Origin: Pseudomonadota bacterium
GTDB lineage: Bacteria; Myxococcota_A; UBA796; UBA9615
DNA: 64,000 bases
Direction of reading: 5' to 3'
Assembly (NCBI GenBank): GCA_024229515.1
Contig: JAAESI010000105.1
Coordinates: forward strand, 36,667 to 100,666
This document shows, in pieces, positions 1 to 6,669 of the stretch. Position numbers and translations under genes: made by a program. Position 1 is the stretch's first letter, and the number at the start of each line of letters is the position of its first letter. The notes beneath the pieces were generated by a model. The model was not told the DNA's origin and did not search any database. It saw nothing but the letters and a program-made list of their open reading frames with translations.

Positions 1-196
1 AGGCGGCAAGGCCCTGGCCGATGCCACAGCCGATAGCGGCGAAGCCGATGGCGAGGCCGGCGCCGAGGGCGACGCCCTTCTGGCCCTCGGAAGCGATGAC
101 CTTGCTCAGGTCCTCAGCGGCAAACGCCATCTGAGGAACGAAGACGACGGCCAGAATGGTCATGGGAATCAGCAGGCTACGGTAGTTGCGAAGCAT
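1..196 (-). CDS. atpE: F0F1 ATP synthase subunit c (partial, 3' end beyond window)
   Basis: Membrane c-ring subunit of the F0 proton channel. Only the N-terminal 65 residues are in the window. About 24 residues resembling a signal peptide (LLIPMTILAVVFVPQMAFA) precede the first hairpin helix. That helix is Gly/Ala-rich (GVALGAGLAIGFAAIGCGIG), the packing motif typical of c subunits. The ion-binding carboxylate of helix 2 lies outside the window. An AGGAGAG ribosome site sits just before the ATG at 196. It follows atpB by 15 bases in the same direction, the usual F0 gene order. Identification is firm. Confidence 0.93.
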   Translation of the reverse strand, partial: MLRNYRSLLIPMTILAVVFVPQMAFAAEDLSKVIASEGQKGVALGAGLAIGFAAIGCGIGQGLAA

Positions 197-211
197 TTGA
201 GCTCTCCTTGG

Positions 212-970
212 TTAGTGGTCGTCGTGAGCGACCGCGAGTCCGATGTAGGAGACGCTCAGAAGACTGAACACGAGCGCCTGGATGAAGGAAACGAAGATTC
301 CGAGTCCGAGGAAGATCACCGGAATGCCAAAGCCAAGCACCGCCGAAAGCTCGGTGGGCAGGACGTTCATGAAGATGTCGAGCACCTTGTGGTCGCCCAT
401 GATGTTCCCGTAGAGCCGAATCGAGAGGCTCAGCGGACGGGAAAGGTGGCTGATGATTTCGATGACGAACATCAGCGGGGCGAGCCAGATGATCGGGCCC
501 ATGAAGTGCTTGAAGTACTCCACGGGGCCGTTCTTGATGATGCCGACGACGTTGTACGTAACGAAGATCACGATGGCCATCGGGATGTTCGTGTTGAGCT
601 GGTCGGTCGGAGGAAGCAGTCCGGGGAAGACCCCGAGCATGTTGCTGACGAAGATGTAGAGGAAGATCCCGGCAATCAGCGGGAAGTAGGCCTCGGCGTC
701 CTTGCCGAGCACGCCCCGGCACATGTTCAGGATCGCCTCGGTGTACATCTCGAAGAAGTTCTTCGGGCGGAGGTCGGCGTCGGGGATCAGCGACTCCCGA
801 TCCTTGGTGCCGCTCTCCAGACCCATGCGGGCGAGCCACGCGAGGGTGAGGATGATGAGTACCGCCAGCATCGAGTGCGCGAACGGCAGGTACTCGGCGT
901 TGTCACGCTGCAGGAACGGCAGCAGCGCCAGCCACTGGAAAGCTCCCTCAGACGCGATGACGACAGGCAT
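212..970 (-). CDS. atpB: F0F1 ATP synthase subunit a
   Basis: Integral membrane stator subunit that carries protons to and from the c ring. It has 252 residues and several hydrophobic helices. The penultimate conserved helix contains the family signature around RLYGNIMGDH, whose Arg is the essential residue facing the c-ring carboxylate. Length and the N-terminal periplasmic region fit the family. It lies between the subunit I-like gene (12 bases upstream) and atpE (15 bases downstream), so the three are very likely co-transcribed. The rest of the atp operon should lie beyond position 1. Confidence 0.95.
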   Translation of the reverse strand: MPVVIASEGAFQWLALLPFLQRDNAEYLPFAHSMLAVLIILTLAWLARMGLESGTKDRESLIPDADLRPKNFFEMYTEAILNMCRGVLGKDAEAYFPLIAGIFLYIFVSNMLGVFPGLLPPTDQLNTNIPMAIVIFVTYNVVGIIKNGPVEYFKHFMGPIIWLAPLMFVIEIISHLSRPLSLSIRLYGNIMGDHKVLDIFMNVLPTELSAVLGFGIPVIFLGLGIFVSFIQALVFSLLSVSYIGLAVAHDDH

Positions 971-982
971 CGATACGCTCCC

Positions 983-1396
983 TTAGCTCGCCAGGCCCAG
1001 AGCCTGCGCGAGGGTTGCCGCCATGACGACGACGCTCAGTCCGATGATCACGCCGAGAACATTCAGCGCGAGCGGGACGAGCATCACCCACAGGCAGACC
1101 CCGAGAAAGCCGAGCTTGAACATCAGGCGCGACAGCAGCACGCCCCAGTGGACCTCGTCGCCCTCCCCGGTCACCGAGACCACGAAGCGAGACAGAAGCC
1201 AGAAGTTGACCAGAGCGACGACGCCGCCCGCGAACGCGCCCACGGCGGCGTCCATTCCGAGTCCCAAGCCGGCCCCCGCGACCGCAACCCCCAGGAGGAG
1301 CGCAGCGAGGATTCCGATGCGGCGCGCGCCGAGGGGGATGCCCTCGGTGGTCGGCGACGGCAACGTCATGCTTTCGGTACTCATTTGGGCGCCCAT
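983..1396 (-). CDS. atpI: ATP synthase subunit I-like membrane protein
   Basis: Small hydrophobic protein of up to 137 residues with four predicted membrane segments, directly upstream of atpB. AtpI/UncI proteins are assembly factors for the c ring. Sequence similarity in this family is weak, so the call rests mostly on position, size and topology. Three in-frame starts are possible: ATG at 1396, 1384 and 1369. None has a clear Shine-Dalgarno site. A TTGACA element at 1417-1422 and a weak TAGATG at 1394-1399 overlap the first start, which favours 1384 or 1369. Confidence 0.7.
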   Translation of the reverse strand: MGAQMSTESMTLPSPTTEGIPLGARRIGILAALLLGVAVAGAGLGLGMDAAVGAFAGGVVALVNFWLLSRFVVSVTGEGDEVHWGVLLSRLMFKLGFLGVCLWVMLVPLALNVLGVIIGLSVVVMAATLAQALGLAS

Positions 1397-1422
1397 CTAC
1401 CCGTAGGGTTCAGGGGTGTCAA
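1394..1422 (-). promoter_or_regulatory. candidate housekeeping promoter of the atp operon
   Basis: On the minus strand TTGACA (1422-1417) is followed after 17 bases by TAGATG (1399-1394). The -35 box is perfect and the spacing ideal, but the -10 box is poor. It would place transcription start at about 1387, close to the ATG at 1384. Inferred only from motif and position. Confidence 0.35.
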
Positions 1423-1503
1423 CTCGACGGCCTGTACGAGGGACATAGGATCTGTCGTAGAGACGGCCAGGGGGCGCCGGTGCAGCAAAATGTGGCAGGC
1501 GGC

Positions 1504-2427
1504 CTATACGACGGGTCGCGTCGACTTCTCCGCCTGGTTTTGCTCGTACAGCGCGCGCCCTTGTTTGCCGATGACGAAGCCGATCGGACCCATGACGATC
1601 GCCACCAGAGCAGCGGCCCACAGGGGCACCGACGGGATCAGCGCCATCGCCGCGAACGAGCCCGCCGCCATCACGGTCGCGCTCGCCACCTCGACCTCCG
1701 TCACCGGGGGTGGGGTCGGCGGCCTCCACTCGGTCCCCTCGGGAGGGAGGATCTGCGTCAGCGGCCACAGCTGCCAGGAGATCCAGACCAGCCGGTAGTA
1801 CTCGTTGACGCCCCGACCGGTGAAGTTCGTCTGCGGACCCTGGCCCCAGGGCTCCCCGTTGGGACCCAGGCAGCGCAGCGCCGGCGAGCCGGGCATGGCG
1901 AGTTCCTTGATCGAGTCCTCGAACCGGACCGGTAGGTACGCGGACAGCTCGGGGTTTCGCGAGTCGCGCAGGTCGGTGAACGCACCCAGGGAGTTCTTGG
2001 GCGCGCGGGGCTTGTCGCGCTTGGACCGCCACCGGCCGAAGTACTGGCTGTGCACGCTCGCGCGCACGAACCAGACGATGAGGGCGGCGAACGCGAGCAT
2101 CACGCCGAGGGTTAGGAAGTCCCGCCGGATGAACAGCTTGGCCGAGCCCGCCAGCGACGCGACCGCCACCGCGAGCCACACCACGAGCGTGTGGTAGGCG
2201 CTGCTCAGCAGGTTGAAGGCGGCGTGCTTCTTGGGGTCGAGGTGGTGCTGCACGTGGTAGTCGAGCAGGGCCACGCAGCCGTCGCAGACGTAGTACCCCC
2301 GCCCGATGACCTCACGCGGCGCCTCGTCCTCATCGATGTACCCCGTGGAGGCGTGCTTGATGGTGCGGGCGTAGCGGACCTCCATGACGTTGTAGGCGTC
2401 CAAAGCGCAGTAGACGCACGCCGCCAT
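1504..2427 (-). CDS. membrane protein with two CxxC pairs, function unknown
   Basis: 307 residues, not recognised. The N-terminal soluble part has two Cys pairs (C4/C7 in CVYC and C48/C51 in CDGC), a spacing compatible with a zinc knuckle. Two hydrophobic segments follow at about residues 75-95 and 105-123, then a soluble stretch of about 120 residues. Two more hydrophobic segments lie near the C-terminus (about 250-295). The ATG overlaps the TGA of the upstream PTPS-family gene by one base, so the two are translationally coupled. A role linked to that enzyme is possible but unproven. Confidence 0.6.
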   Translation of the reverse strand: MAACVYCALDAYNVMEVRYARTIKHASTGYIDEDEAPREVIGRGYYVCDGCVALLDYHVQHHLDPKKHAAFNLLSSAYHTLVVWLAVAVASLAGSAKLFIRRDFLTLGVMLAFAALIVWFVRASVHSQYFGRWRSKRDKPRAPKNSLGAFTDLRDSRNPELSAYLPVRFEDSIKELAMPGSPALRCLGPNGEPWGQGPQTNFTGRGVNEYYRLVWISWQLWPLTQILPPEGTEWRPPTPPPVTEVEVASATVMAAGSFAAMALIPSVPLWAAALVAIVMGPIGFVIGKQGRALYEQNQAEKSTRPVV

Positions 2428-2774
2428 CAGGGCTCCCAGCCGGCGTACGCAGTCGGCGAGGTCCAGACCTCAATGCGGCGGATGCGGACCCCCGCGAGGC
2501 GGGCGGCGAGCTGGCCCCCGACCCACTCGGCCATGACGGCGGGCGTGGGGGGGCGGTCCTGGAAGGGGGCGAGGTCGTTGAGGTGGCGGTGGTCGATGGG
2601 CTCGACGACGTCCTTGAGCGTGCTCCTCAACGCGCCCCGGTCGAGCACCCGTCCGCCGGCACCGAGCTCGTCCGCTTCGACGAGCGCGACGATCCGGAAG
2701 TTGTGGCCATGGAAGGGCCCTTCGGCCTCCTGATGGCTGGAACAGATCTCCTCTTCGGCGCGGAAGACGTACAC
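2427..2774 (-). CDS. 6-pyruvoyl-tetrahydropterin synthase / QueD family protein, Glu at the catalytic Cys position
   Basis: 115 residues from a GTG at 2774, the usual size for this fold. It keeps the zinc ligands (His of CSSH and both His of FHGHNF), the IDHRHLND motif with the catalytic His, and a late Glu in IEVWTS that binds the pterin. In E. coli QueD the nucleophile sits as CxxxHGH; here the aligned residue is Glu (EGPFHGH). A Glu in this place is known from PTPS-III proteins that act in folate synthesis, so a folate or dihydroneopterin-related activity is as likely as queuosine synthesis. The frame stays open upstream into the divergent gene, but conserved sequence begins at VYVFRAEEE, which supports the GTG start. 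Confidence 0.75.
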   Translation of the reverse strand: MYVFRAEEEICSSHQEAEGPFHGHNFRIVALVEADELGAGGRVLDRGALRSTLKDVVEPIDHRHLNDLAPFQDRPPTPAVMAEWVGGQLAARLAGVRIRRIEVWTSPTAYAGWEP

Positions 2775-2786
2775 GGTTCGCGAGTA

Positions 2787-2792
2787 TAGGCT
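2787..2792 (+). promoter_or_regulatory. -10-like TAGGCT, 9 nt before the start at 2802
   Basis: TAGGCT in the 27-base divergent gap. The same hexamer occurs 9 nt before the start at 12989 and before the gene starting at 25712. No convincing -35 is visible. It would give an almost leaderless mRNA. Confidence 0.35.
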
Positions 2793-2801
2793 GCGCGCGC
2801 C

Positions 2802-3437
2802 ATGAGCTCCGAACCTCGCAACGACACACTCCTCAAAGTCGCCACCTTCATCGCAATCATCGCGGTGATCGTCGGCGGATCCCTCTACATGGGCTCGGTG
2901 GTGTCGCCGGAGCCGAGCACCTCCGGCCCCGCCCTGCGAACGGGCAACATCGAGCCGGTCCCGACCGACCTCCACGTGCCCGTCGAGCTTCGCGGACGCG
3001 CCACGGACCCCGCCGCAAAGAACCCGCGCGTACCCACCGACGCTCCCGCCAAGGCGGACGATTCCTCCGGCGGCGCGGGGCCTGGCGGCGTCGTCGCCCC
3101 GGGCCTGCCGGGGATCACCGACCTCGCTCGTTCACCCGTCGTGCGCCCCGACGAGGAGAAGGACGCGGCCAAGGGACTCCTGGCCTCCGAGCTCGACAAC
3201 ATCGACCGCTGCTACCGCGACGCCGACCCCGGTCGGAGCGCGACGGCGTTCGTGAAGTTCCGGGTGACGGACGGCAAGGCCGCAGGCTTGACCATCCAGG
3301 TCGACGGCCTCGGCGAGCCCTCGGTGGATGCCTGCATCCGCATGATCGCGGCCGGCCTCGACGTCAGCGAGCTGTCCGAGGGGACCAGCGTCTACTGGCC
3401 CATCACGCTGGACCAGAAGCTCGGCGCCAGCCTCTAG
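2802..3437 (+). CDS. membrane-anchored protein with AgmX/PglI-like C-terminal domain
   Basis: 211 residues. A membrane anchor lies at about residues 12-30 and a long Pro/Ala-rich linker spans about 35-115. The C-terminal domain of about 85 residues contains DNIDRCYRDA and a later paired Cys (DACIRM). This layout resembles the AgmX/PglI C-terminal domain of myxobacterial gliding and periplasmic proteins, which is related to TonB-type C-termini. It probably sits in the inner membrane with its C-domain in the periplasm. It is transcribed away from the PTPS-family gene and shows no operon partner. Family assignment is tentative. Confidence 0.55.
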   Translation: MSSEPRNDTLLKVATFIAIIAVIVGGSLYMGSVVSPEPSTSGPALRTGNIEPVPTDLHVPVELRGRATDPAAKNPRVPTDAPAKADDSSGGAGPGGVVAPGLPGITDLARSPVVRPDEEKDAAKGLLASELDNIDRCYRDADPGRSATAFVKFRVTDGKAAGLTIQVDGLGEPSVDACIRMIAAGLDVSELSEGTSVYWPITLDQKLGASL

Positions 3438-3441
3438 GCGA

Positions 3442-3455
3442 CGCCGGCACCGGCG
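3442..3455. terminator. GC-rich hairpin between convergent genes
   Basis: CGCCG-GCAC-CGGCG lies in the 20-base gap between convergent stops at 3437 and 3458. It has no T-run, so it may slow transcripts from either side but is not a canonical intrinsic terminator. Confidence 0.25.
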
Positions 3456-3457
3456 CC

Positions 3458-4375
3458 TCAGTGCGCGATGTGCTGCTCCGCGAGCAGCTCGTGGCGGTGC
3501 AGGACCCGCTCGACCTCGGCTTCAGCCGAGTCCCCGAGCACGTCCACATGGACCAGGGTCCCGCCGTCACGCACCCGGGCGACGACCTCGTCCATCCCCG
3601 GGTGCGTGACGGCCAAGGCCCCGCTGAAGGCCCCCAGGAGCATGCCCTGGAGCGGATCGCCGATTAGGAGCAGGCCCGCGCCCGCGCCCAGCAGGGTCGC
3701 CAGCAGCGCCATGATCGGCCCTTCCAGCCCCCCTTCGAGGTGGGCGAGGCCGGCTTCCACCAGCTCCTTGTCCCACATCCCCCCGGGATGTCGGTCGACC
3801 TGCAGGGGGAGTCCCAGACCGGTCAGCTCGTTGATGGTCTGTCGGGCTTCGTCGTCGTCCTCGAAGACCGCGTGCACGTGGTGGTGCAGCGTCGGTCGAA
3901 CCACGAACGTCACCGGCCGGAGCTGCCCCCCGAGCATGCGCTCGCGGAAGCTGACCTCGAGCCGACGGTCCAGCGACAGCGAACCGCCTCCGAACATCGC
4001 GCTGACGCCGAGCATGAACAGCACCAGGGCAGCGAACTCGAGCGCCTGGCCGGTGCCGAGCAGCCCCTCGGCGAGGTGCACATTGAGGATCGCCCCGGTG
4101 ACGACGGGGATCTGCACCGCGGCCGCCAATCGGGTCATCAACCCGAGCGCCAGGAGCAGGCCTCCGACGAGGTGAGCCACGACGATGAGGTGCGCGAACA
4201 TTGCGGGAGCGGCCCAAGAGGCGCCGGCCGCCGCGATGTAGCTGTCGAGCACTTCGGGCTCGACGACAAAGAAGACCCCACGGGCGAAGAGACCAAGGCC
4301 GAGGTAGATGCGGAGGAACTCGTAGCCGAGCTCGCGTCGCTGGAATTGCCTGCGAAGAAGGTCGGAGATCTCCAT
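3458..4375 (-). CDS. DoxX-family membrane protein fused to a second membrane/sensor-like domain
   Basis: 305 residues. Residues 15-135 form a four-helix DoxX-type domain (GYEFLRIYLGLGLFARG...), a family linked to quinone or thiol redox chemistry in the membrane. From about 155 a small soluble segment begins HHHVHAVFEDDDEARQTI. It is followed by a Gly-rich hydrophobic hairpin (about 215-250) and a final soluble segment. The second half resembles stress-protein 17M or DUF1269-type proteins that permute a ferredoxin-like fold around a membrane hairpin. The fusion is unusual. It is convergent with the AgmX-like gene and lies downstream of a cluster of GC palindromes. Confidence 0.6.
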   Translation of the reverse strand: MEISDLLRRQFQRRELGYEFLRIYLGLGLFARGVFFVVEPEVLDSYIAAAGASWAAPAMFAHLIVVAHLVGGLLLALGLMTRLAAAVQIPVVTGAILNVHLAEGLLGTGQALEFAALVLFMLGVSAMFGGGSLSLDRRLEVSFRERMLGGQLRPVTFVVRPTLHHHVHAVFEDDDEARQTINELTGLGLPLQVDRHPGGMWDKELVEAGLAHLEGGLEGPIMALLATLLGAGAGLLLIGDPLQGMLLGAFSGALAVTHPGMDEVVARVRDGGTLVHVDVLGDSAEAEVERVLHRHELLAEQHIAH

Positions 4376-4452
4376 CCCATGTCCTTTCCGGACGCGGGCG
4401 GAGGCCCGAGCGGACGTCCACCCGACGTCATCTGGATCGACGTTACGCCCGA

Positions 4453-4491
4453 CCTGGGGGATTCCCCAGGGGCTTCCCGGGGGGAATCCCC
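4453..4491. promoter_or_regulatory. cluster of nested palindromes between isochorismatase-like and DoxX genes
   Basis: CCTGGGG-GATT-CCCCAGG (4453-4470) is a perfect 7-bp hairpin. GGGGATTCCCC (4457-4467) and its reverse complement GGGGAATCCCC (4481-4491) are near-palindromes whose centres are 24 bp apart. They end at the stop codon of the isochorismatase-like gene. This could be a terminator without a T-run, or a dimeric operator for the DoxX gene. Confidence 0.4.
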
Positions 4492-5045
4492 TAGCGAACG
4501 AGGCGGCTGATGGCCTTGAAGGTGTCGCCCTCGGCGCGGCGCACCCAGTCGAAGACGACGGTCTCGACGCTGGTGGTCACGCAGCCGAGGTGGTCGTAGA
4601 GGCCGAGCGCGGCCTTGTAGTCACGCTTGCTGCGGGAGACGACGGCGTCCCGCGCGACGTGGACGACGTACCCCTCGGAGGTGAGTCCGCGGGCGGTCTG
4701 GAAGACGCAGATGTGCGACTCCATGCCGGCGAGGATCACGTGGCTGCGGCCGGTCCGCTCGAGCTGATCAGCGAACTCGGCCACGTCCGAGCAGGCGAAG
4801 TCCCGCTTCTCGATGGGCGCGGCCGCATCGCCGAGCGCCGCCTGGAGGTCGGGCACCGTGTGGCCGAGCCCCTTGGGGTACTGCTCGGTCACCAGGATGG
4901 GGACGCCCGCGGCGCGGGCTCCCGCGACCAGGATGCAGGCCTTGCGCAGGTGGTCGGCGTGGACGTCCTCGGGCATCACGCCGACGAGGCGCTCCTGCCA
5001 ATCAATGAGGACAACGACAGAGTTATCGGGCGTCAACGAAAGCAT
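4491..5045 (-). CDS. isochorismatase-like cysteine hydrolase
   Basis: 184 residues from ATG 5045; ATG 5063 would add six. The full triad of the family is present: Asp in VVLIDWQERL, Lys in IEKRDFAC and the nucleophile Cys in GMESHICVFQTA. The non-proline cis-peptide region GMESH is typical. Such enzymes hydrolyse isochorismate, nicotinamide or other amides, and the substrate cannot be told here. The sequence resembles the YcaC-like group, which lacks a dedicated pathway context. It is divergent from uppP with about 24 bases between starts. Confidence 0.85.
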   Translation of the reverse strand: MLSLTPDNSVVVLIDWQERLVGVMPEDVHADHLRKACILVAGARAAGVPILVTEQYPKGLGHTVPDLQAALGDAAAPIEKRDFACSDVAEFADQLERTGRSHVILAGMESHICVFQTARGLTSEGYVVHVARDAVVSRSKRDYKAALGLYDHLGCVTTSVETVVFDWVRRAEGDTFKAISRLVR

Positions 5046-5057
5046 GGCGAAGGACGC

Positions 5058-5063
5058 TACCAT
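5058..5063 (+). promoter_or_regulatory. -10-like TACCAT, 6 nt before uppP
   Basis: TACCAT lies 6 nt before the ATG at 5070, matching the recurrent TAnnnT placement seen at other starts in this window. No clear -35. Confidence 0.25.
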
Positions 5064-5069
5064 CCGCCG

Positions 5070-5852
5070 ATGCCGGACTGGTTGCAGGCGCTGATCCTCG
5101 GCGCAGCCCAGGGACTCACCGAGTTCCTCCCCGTCTCCTCCTCGGGGCACCTCGTGCTGTTGCAGAAGTGGCTGGGCGACAGCTTCTTCGCCGCCGGCGA
5201 CGAGGTGCTGTTCGATCTGGTGCTCCACGTCGGCACGCTGCTGCCCGTGCTGTTCTTCTACCGGGAGGACCTCATCGCGATGACCCGCGACGCGGCGGCG
5301 CGACGGCTGGGGTTGATGGTGATCGTGGCGACGATCCCGACCGGCCTGATCGGCGTCGGCTTCGAGGACCAGTTCGAGGCGCTGTTCTCCACCGTCGGCC
5401 CCGTCTGCTTCGCCTTGCTCGTCACCGCAGGGCTGCTGATCGCGACGAAGTTCATCCCCGAACGGCCCGACGGCGGCAAGGTCCTGACCTGGCAGATGGC
5501 GCTGATGATCGGGCTCGTCCAGGGGTTGGCGATCACGCCGGGGATCTCGCGCTCCGGCTCCACCATCGCCATCGCGCTGTTCCTCGGCCTGAATCGCGAC
5601 CTCGCCGCACGGTTCAGCTTTCTGGCGTCGATCCCCGCGATCTGCGGCGCCGTCGTGCTCAAGTCGCGCCACGGCTTCAGCACGGAATCGGTCGACTGGC
5701 TCAACGTCGGGGTCGGCTTCGTGACCTCGATGATCGTCGGCTACGGCGCCCTCGTGCTGCTCGTTGCGCTCGTCAAGAAGGGCGGTCTGCACAAGTTCGC
5801 CTGGTACCTCGTGCCCGTGTCCCTTTTCGCGTGGCTGCTGCTTGGCGGGTAG
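5070..5852 (+). CDS. uppP: undecaprenyl-diphosphatase
   Basis: 260-residue inner-membrane enzyme that dephosphorylates undecaprenyl diphosphate to recycle the lipid carrier for peptidoglycan and other surface polymers; overexpression of the family gives bacitracin resistance. Both signature blocks are present: GLTEFLPVSSSGHL near residue 15 with catalytic Glu and Ser/His residues, and PGISRSGST near residue 157 with the catalytic Arg. About eight hydrophobic helices are visible. It begins 24 bases from the divergent hydrolase and is followed by a lipoprotein gene 25 bases later. Confidence 0.95.
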   Translation: MPDWLQALILGAAQGLTEFLPVSSSGHLVLLQKWLGDSFFAAGDEVLFDLVLHVGTLLPVLFFYREDLIAMTRDAAARRLGLMVIVATIPTGLIGVGFEDQFEALFSTVGPVCFALLVTAGLLIATKFIPERPDGGKVLTWQMALMIGLVQGLAITPGISRSGSTIAIALFLGLNRDLAARFSFLASIPAICGAVVLKSRHGFSTESVDWLNVGVGFVTSMIVGYGALVLLVALVKKGGLHKFAWYLVPVSLFAWLLLGG

Positions 5853-5877
5853 GATTCCCCTGCCCGTGGAGACCCGA

Positions 5878-6669
5878 ATGTTCCGTTCCCTGCTTCTATC
5901 CGCCTTCCTGTTGGTCCTTTTGCCCGCCTGCGGCGGTGACTCCACCACCACCGGTGATGGGGGTCCGTCCGGCTCCGGCAGCGGTGGCGGCGCCACCGGC
6001 GTCGTCGGAGGACTCCCCGGTGAGGTCGAGCCTCCCGAGGGCGCCAGCGTCAAAGCCCAGCCTCCCGCCGAAGGGGAGCTGCCCGCGCCCGAGTTCAAGG
6101 GGGCCCGCACCGCCATCCAGCCCGTGACCGAGTCCTCCTCGGCGACCGGCACGAAGATGGCCGGCCACGTCTCCACGGCCGAGCAGGCGGTGCTGCTGGG
6201 CGACTCCGCCAAGGCCGACGAGCAGATCCTCGCCGCCGTCTCGGCGATGGCCAAGGACCCGAAGATCAAGTCGAACATGCGCCGCGATGTGCTCGCCGCG
6301 TTGGCCGCCGACCTCGCCGCGGTGAAGGACTACGAGGGCAAGCCCACGGTCACGATCATCGAGCACAAGGACCGCTGCTGCGCCGAGGACGGCTCCTGCT
6401 CCATGGAGGTCCCCACCGCCACCTGCTGGGAAGTGAAGCAGGGCGACGTCGCCCGTGGCTGCGGCGGCGAGTGCGAAGAGGCTCGTCCCGAAGGCGAGGA
6501 CACCGACGCCGGCATCAAGGCCGAAGAGGTCGATGGCAAGGGCGACGATGACGACTCGGCGGGCGCGGACGCGGCCCCCGAAGCAGCCGCTCCGGCGGCG
6601 GAGTCAGCTCCGGCGGCGGACGAGGCCGGCGAGGCCAAGGAGGGCGAGGAGCCCGCCAAGACCGAGTGA
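5878..6669 (+). CDS. lipoprotein with conserved Cys cluster and acidic Ala-rich tail
   Basis: 263 residues. The signal peptide ends in the lipobox LLPAC at about residue 18, followed by a Gly/Ser/Pro linker. The central region (about 90-165) is helical and charged. A Cys-rich segment (RCCAEDGSC ... CWEV ... CGGEC) lies at about 165-200. The tail is low complexity (GDDDDSAGADAAPEAAAPAA). It is probably exported and lipid-anchored. No enzyme motif is recognised. Its last 66 bases overlap the 3' end of the oppositely oriented metalloprotease gene, so its Ala/Pro-rich tail is antisense to that protein's membrane anchor. Confidence 0.7.
   Translation: MFRSLLLSAFLLVLLPACGGDSTTTGDGGPSGSGSGGGATGVVGGLPGEVEPPEGASVKAQPPAEGELPAPEFKGARTAIQPVTESSSATGTKMAGHVSTAEQAVLLGDSAKADEQILAAVSAMAKDPKIKSNMRRDVLAALAADLAAVKDYEGKPTVTIIEHKDRCCAEDGSCSMEVPTATCWEVKQGDVARGCGGECEEARPEGEDTDAGIKAEEVDGKGDDDDSAGADAAPEAAAPAAESAPAADEAGEAKEGEEPAKTE

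Noticed and set aside
2775..2975. N-terminal extension of the PTPS-family protein to 2975
   Set aside because: It would overlap the divergent AgmX-like gene for about 170 bases and its sequence has no conserved motif; the family fold starts at the GTG at 2774.
5064..6278. Extension of the isochorismatase-like frame to 595 residues
   Set aside because: The extra part is antisense to uppP and the lipoprotein gene and has no domain. The family length is about 180-200 residues.
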